From Puccinia triticina (Eukaryota; Basidiomycota; Pucciniomycetes; Pucciniales; Pucciniaceae), in the NCBI RefSeq assembly GCF_026914185.1, contig NC_070563.1:6531001-6595000 (forward strand): a stretch of 64,000 bases of DNA, written 5' to 3'. The notes below the pieces were generated by a model that made no database searches, was not told the origin of the DNA, and saw nothing but the letters and a program-made list of their open reading frames with translations. Made by a program: the position numbers and the translations under genes. Of this stretch, positions 59,358 through 64,000 are shown one piece after another (the stretch's first letter is position 1; the number at the start of each line of letters is the position of its first letter).

Positions 59358-62147
59358 TTAAGTTTCATAAGTCTTCATCAGTATCATCATCTTCGCTATC
59401 ACTGATGACCAATCGCCGCTTCTTTGCAGTGCGCAGGTGATTGCTCGCACTATCACAACTTGGTGTCTTACGTTTCTTGCCCCGACCCCGAGATAAATTA
59501 GAATTGGAGACTTCTCCTTGCCTTTTGGTATGCCTTTCCGTAATGCCTTTTTTTTAGCTGGCTTCTTCCATTTTGATCCAGCCCGCACGACCGTTCTTTC
59601 CTTGTCTGGAGCGCCCGAGTTCCTTGCACCGTTCCCACTCGCATCACTGTCGCTGTTGAGCATAGCCCCACCGATAGCAGCAAAGCCATTTTCTTCAACT
59701 TGAGGTACGGGTGGGCCTGTTAACTCAACCCATCCTTCTTCTAACGCCATGAGGATTCGCTTTAGGCGTCTGTTCTTCATGTCTGTGAGTCGGCCACAAA
59801 ATTCCTCTGGTGTGACCCCACAGGGGTTGTTCTTCACCTGCAATATAACATCCAACTTGGAAAGAACCTTTTTTGTATGGGTTCCCGGCCAACCTTTATC
59901 ATGTACACCATGGGTAGCATCATCTGAACCAAAAAGCCAATAAAAGGAATATATTTTTTCAATACAAATATCACAAAATCAGCCAAAGTCATGATGTTCT
60001 TTGTTGCTCACAGATTGCTTTTGCCAACTGCTCACGCACTGCATCGAGATTAGCACGTTTGTCACCTGAACATATTTGTTACAACCATCAGCAAGAAATA
60101 AACAAACCACAAACGAAATGAGCACCAAGAACTAAACTAAACAGTTTAACTCACCGTTTGAATAAGCATCCTCTGGTTTTTCGACTCCTTTCTTTCCTTG
60201 CTTGGAAGTGTTTGAAGTCTTTGATTGGACTGGGGCGGGTGGTTCTTTTCCCGATATCTGCTGGATTGCCGCCTGACCACTAACAAACGAATAAAAACTT
60301 CGGCAAGGATTGGGAACCCTACAGGTCATCATGTCGACAAACTGGTCCCCTAGCAGACTACCACCAGTAACAAGCAAGCCGGATTCTGGGTCCCTCGGTA
60401 CAATTACGAAAAAGCCTTCCAAGTTGTGGGCTGTACTCAAGTTTTGCATCTGTGGAGGCCAAACCACATTCAATGAGATATGCAGAAGAGAATTTCAGAT
60501 AAACTACTCACATCCTTTTTCATCCTCCTGGCCCATTCATGAATTTTGAAGCGTGCCTTCCTTTTCAGTGGTAAGGAACCAATATTGTCAGGCTGAGTTT
60601 CAGTTTCCGCTGGACCGAGTAGTTTTTTCTTTGCTTTGACAAATTCCGGGTCTTTCCACATGTCCTGTGTTTCTTGGTCAAGCTCATCCCAAAGCTCTCC
60701 GCATAAGCTCATGCGCTCGTTGACGTGGATAGAAGCTGATCAATACTATAGTTAGCAAGTACATTTGTTCAGGTAGCAATCACCATAAAATAGATAAAAA
60801 CTTACGATCGGTGAATGTTTTGCTTGCCACTTCATCATACTTGCAAAAATTGTTGTAACATGTTGATCCTTTGATCCGAGAGAGTAGCCCTAGATGCTCA
60901 AGAGGAGGATTTACATGGAGTTTTTGCTTGCAGATAATCAAGTAAACTTCCTTCTGATATTGAAAGTATGCTTTACTCAACTCAATCCGATCATCAGGGA
61001 CAAGACGTTTATAGTGAGCATATTTCACAGCCCGGCGACGCAGCTCGTCCAACTCTAGCTTTTGAAGCTCATCCATAATGTGAGGCTTGAGCTGTTGCCT
61101 CTCAACAGGAGTATTTTCGTCGTTTGCAGGAGTACCTTCGTCATTCTTGTTGTCTTCCAGGTTATTGAAAGGAAGGAACGATGTGTTCTGCGATGGCGTC
61201 TCTTCAACTGGGGAAACCCCTCTGCTGCCAGTATTCGAGTGACCACCCCTGCCTCTCCCACCTCTTGAACCTCTGCCGCCTCTTACTACTTTCCCTCCTC
61301 TGCTTCCTCTGCCGCCGCGCAATCCTTGGCCTCTACCCCTACCACGAGAAGTAATTCCGCTGGTGGTAGCTGTGAAACTGTTGATTTCGGACAGAAGATC
61401 AGCTTCTAATTCGTCTGCAGTACGGGATGGGTTCCGGTGGTCCGACTGGGAATTTTGCGCGGAATCTGCTGTTGGTAAGCTGTCTGGCTGGGCGTGGGCG
61501 GGAGGAGGACAATACCCAGTCTGGTTTTTGGACTGAAAAAGCGGTGTGGTGTGCGATGTTGGTAATTGACCTTGGGTGCGTTGGAGTAGAGGGTGTGATT
61601 GAGTCTGGTTGTGCTGCGGTACATTTAAGCGGGATGAGTTTGGGTTGTTTGACTGTGAAATTCGCGTCAATGCTGGGGTGGGTAAGTTGTCTGGGTTGGT
61701 GCGCGCCGGAGTGGGACAGTATCTAGTTTGGTTGTTGGACTGATGATGGTGTGTTGTAGTGTCCAATGTTGGTAGATTTTCTTGGGTGTGTATGGGTGGA
61801 GGATGCGATCGAGTCTGGTTTGGCTGTGCTAGATCTATGTTTGTGCTACGATGAACGTGATAAGAAGAATCTGCTGGTTGACCGGTTCCTGGAAGAGGAC
61901 GTTGAAGCGACAAGGGAATAGCACGGGACTCGGAAGAATAAGAAGCGGCAGGTGGTGCTCCTGGGAGAAGGGCAAGTTGACCATCGGCATGGCGCGCAGT
62001 AGGAAAGAGACCACGAGAGCTAGGCGCGGGTGAAAAGTGACCCTGCGAGCTAGGCGTGGACGGAAAACGAGCTTGATTGTTGGCGGCTGGGAAGGAGCCA
62101 AGGGGTGGGGGTGCGTTAGATTTCCAGTTGAATCCGCCTGAGTACAT
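59358..62147 (-). CDS. KDZ-associated Gly/Arg-rich protein, putative HMG-box-like DNA-binding
   Basis: Five minus-strand exons join in phase: 62147-60806, 60735-60512, 60449-60155, 60065-60012 and 59923-59358. The first 240 or so residues are Pro/Ser/Gln-rich; a run of RG and RGG units follows (nucleotides about 61360-61235). Next is a helical region with AYFQYQKEVYLIICKQK, LGLLSRIKGSTCYNNFC and, after the first splice, HVNERMSLCGELWDELDQ and DMWKDPEF, which has the look of an HMG-box-type fold. The C-terminal part has basic Lys/Arg runs. Near 59525 a different frame contains SRGRGKKRKTPSCDS, AKKRRLVISDSEDDDTDEDL and a stop, a natural nuclear-localisation and acidic tail, so a one-base frameshift is suspected there. 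As a passenger of the KDZ element it may help bind the ends; this is inference. Confidence 0.65.
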
Positions 62148-62227
62148 TTTTGATTGGGTAGGTATCCTGTGCCGAGTGATGGATTCATTGTAGTGTCAGC
62201 TTATGATAAGAAGCGGTGGGTGTGGTG

Positions 62228-62571
62228 CCAAATTGATACATACCTTGCGTGTCGCGGACTTGAGCTGTTGTTGTGTCGAGGATGGCCGAGTGGAAAGTGT
62301 TGTGTTATAGAGGTGTGATTTCGAATGTAAGGGGTGTGATGTGTAGTGTAAGGCTTGTGGGTGGGGGTACAACGTTATGTGAGCTAGGGACTGGCGGGCG
62401 CACTGGGTGGGGGACTTGTAAAATTTTCGGCGCTGGGGGACTGCTGGGGAACCCGAGGAGCCCAGGGATCCCGGGGATTTTTTTGTTTGGCAGGTGTATG
62501 TATGGTCTACCGCTCATTATCTGCCCCAGGGGGCTCCGCTCTAGGATAGCGGATAGGAGTGCCCACAGGTG
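62228..62571 (-). repeat. KDZ element right inverted end
   Basis: Inverted partner of 53167-53508. It lies just upstream of the partner gene, so its promoter may be within this repeat. A GTATGT donor-like site falls at its inner border. Confidence 0.9.
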
Positions 62572-63116
62572 AGGAGGACCCAGTCGTCTGGGGCGAGGCC
62601 AGGGTGATCGCCTTGGTGTTTGTTGTGTTGGATCGCCTGTCAGACGCGGCTAGTCCAAAGGGCATCGCCCCTTCACGTTGTTTCAGCCATTTATCCAAGG
62701 CAGGAAGCGAGTTGAGGTTGCTTTTTGTAAATCAAAAAAGCGGCCACCCGCTTCGCTGCGCTAAAACGCCGCTTTTCTGAGCTTAGCCTAGCTCTTGCGG
62801 TGTTGATGTAATTCATGATTGTTCAAATAGAGAAGAGAAAAAATAGAAAGCACACTTTGGGGATGATAGTGGCTTTTTATTTGTCTTGGAAGATAGACCG
62901 CAAGACCCGGATATTGAACATTGAGATCCAAGAGAATAAAAAATGGCAAAACAAGCAGGTTTTTAATTTTAATGATATACTAGAAATCCAAAATGCAGGA
63001 AAGAAAGACAACACAAGGAGACCACCAAGAAAAAAAGGAGAGAATGAAGATCTGATAAACGAGTGATTGAGGAATAGACCTGGAACTTGTGTCTTTGAGT
63101 CTTGGGAGTGGGTGGT
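62572..63116. other. spacer between KDZ element and edge gene
   Basis: No gene is supported. An 83-codon frame at 62815-63066 lies antisense to the likely 3' untranslated part of the edge gene and is Lys-rich by composition. Confidence 0.5.
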
Positions 63117-64000
63117 TTAGATCGCAAGGCCGGCTCCAATTCGACAAGCTTTGACAGTGCCTTTCTTTTTCTTGCGCAAGCGTTTAACCTCTGAAAACCG
63201 GTTATCAATGGTATGGGGTTAATAACAATCTTCAGGGTAGAAAAATGAAAAAAGAGCCCAAAATTGTGGCGGGATAGAGACTCACCGGGAAGGGTACAAT
63301 CACAGACGGGGATGGAGAATATACAATCTGAATGCATGCTTGTTGGTGGCGGGAAGCTGGAAAAAAGAAGAACAAGTGGGTCAATGACGAGTGCTTCATG
63401 CTGGGGATTTTGATTGCTTCGCGGGTATTATTCATTACGATAATCTTTCCACTCACTTAGACTCGCCCTCTTTCTGGACACCATATTTCTTCTGACAATC
63501 CCAGGCCAAGTTAGCAAGGTAGGGGACCGAATACCCATACTTGGATTGGAGGAGGCGGGCGTTAGGGGTCTTGTTAACTACTTTATTGCCTTCTGCCCGG
63601 ATAATGTTCATCATGCTATAAGCATGAGAATATCAGCCATCGTGTTGGCAGGCCTAGCTCTTTGATTGTTTTAGAAGATTGTGAGGAGAATGGACAGGAG
63701 ATAGAATTACTCACAGGCCGTCTTTAGTGCATGAGGATAAGTCCTGTTCGTGGTTCTTTGCCCCATTTGGACCTCCGAATCTACAATCATCCTATCTCGA
63801 GAAAGAATTACAAAAATCAGCCTGTTGATGAGCAATAAGACCAGAAATTATCATAGCACTTACGCTTCCAATGGTTACAAACATTTTCTAAAAAAAGTAA
63901 GATCTTGCGATTAATGTTGAGTTGAATTGGCGGCACAAGCATTAGACTTACAATAGATTTGAAGAACTCGGATAACGCGCTGATTTGGGCCAAATCTTTG
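63117..64000 (-). CDS. C-terminal part of an unrecognised multi-exon gene, cut by window end
   Basis: Six exons on the minus strand keep phase throughout: beyond 64000 to 63952, 63887-63864, 63791-63715, 63615-63457, 63356-63286 and 63190-63117. All introns have GT-AG borders and four use GTGAGT or GTAAGT. The visible product reads ISALSEFFKSI, KMFVTIGS, DDCRFGGPNGAKNHE, SSCTKDG, ARLLQSKYGYSVPYLANLAW and DCQKKYGV, then a short Cys-bearing section (IPVCDCTLP) and a basic end RLRKKKKG before GAGLAI. Several Cys suggest an extracellular or wall enzyme. I do not recognise the family, and the start lies outside the window. It appears intact. Confidence 0.65.

Larger units (their letters stand above)
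53167..62571. mobile_element. 9.4-kb KDZ-type DNA transposon
   Basis: Inverted end repeats of about 340 bp (53167-53508 and 62228-62571) both start CACCTGTGGGCACTCC inward and match closely. Inside are two minus-strand multi-exon genes: a KDZ transposase (53853-57358) and a Gly/Arg-rich putative DNA-binding protein (about 59358-62147). KDZ elements are known to be expanded in basidiomycetes. No convincing target duplication was found outside the ends. Confidence 0.85.

Noticed and set aside
62815..63066. 83-codon Lys-rich plus-strand frame
   Set aside because: Lies antisense to the 3' end of the edge gene and reflects A-rich composition.

Overview
The window is nuclear DNA of a filamentous basidiomycete, most likely a rust fungus (Pucciniales). 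The protein-coding genes are split by many short GT-AG introns (about 65-106 nt). The mobile DNA includes a KDZ transposon whose transposase follows a CxC1-type cysteine cluster, large hAT elements, a Ty1/copia element and many MITEs. Most of the 64 kb is transposon; genes sit in small islands. All family names come from motifs read by eye; no database was searched.

Gene islands: (1) 7.8-9.6 kb, plus strand: a nine-exon seven-helix receptor of the Git3/cAMP-receptor-like class, which splices in frame to 398 residues. (2) 12.3-14.1 kb, plus: a PHO80/PCL-type cyclin with long low-complexity insertions and one intron. (3) 36.0-37.6 kb, plus: a three-exon gene with a signal-peptide-like start, a candidate secreted protein. 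(4) 40.3-41.8 kb, minus: an aminotransferase fragment and a GAPDH fragment side by side, introns kept, both broken. (5) 63.1-64.0 kb, minus: the last six exons of an unrecognised gene that runs off the window.

Transposon layers: 10.7-11.8 kb is a foldback element with a 6-bp target duplication, palindromic minisatellites and a nested MITE. 18.2-20.7 kb is an element with 46-bp inverted ends. 23.3-33.6 kb is a 3.6-kb foldback element with CACTA-like ends, built largely of ~174-bp tandem repeats in two opposed arrays. It was later hit by a 969-bp solo LTR, a 5.0-kb copia element and a palindromic Tc1/mariner MITE. The solo LTR and the copia element share the same 5-bp target. 33.6-34.5 kb is a hAT MITE with a perfect 8-bp target duplication. 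43.0-51.1 kb is the remains of one hAT transposon into which a second 6.4-kb hAT inserted; these in turn carry a MULE-like MITE, LTR sequence, a 280-bp solo LTR and a Tourist-like MITE inside another MITE. 53.2-62.6 kb is a 9.4-kb KDZ transposon with ~340-bp inverted ends, an eight-exon transposase and a five-exon Gly/Arg-rich partner gene.

Nearly every coding transposon is dead. The inactivating changes I could place are mostly C-to-T or G-to-A, as expected from cytosine deamination or RIP-like mutation, with added insertions, one 25-bp duplication and probable indels. The long stretches between these features (3.0-6.6, 15.1-17.8, 38.1-40.3, 51.1-52.3 and 57.4-59.3 kb) hold no gene I can support.
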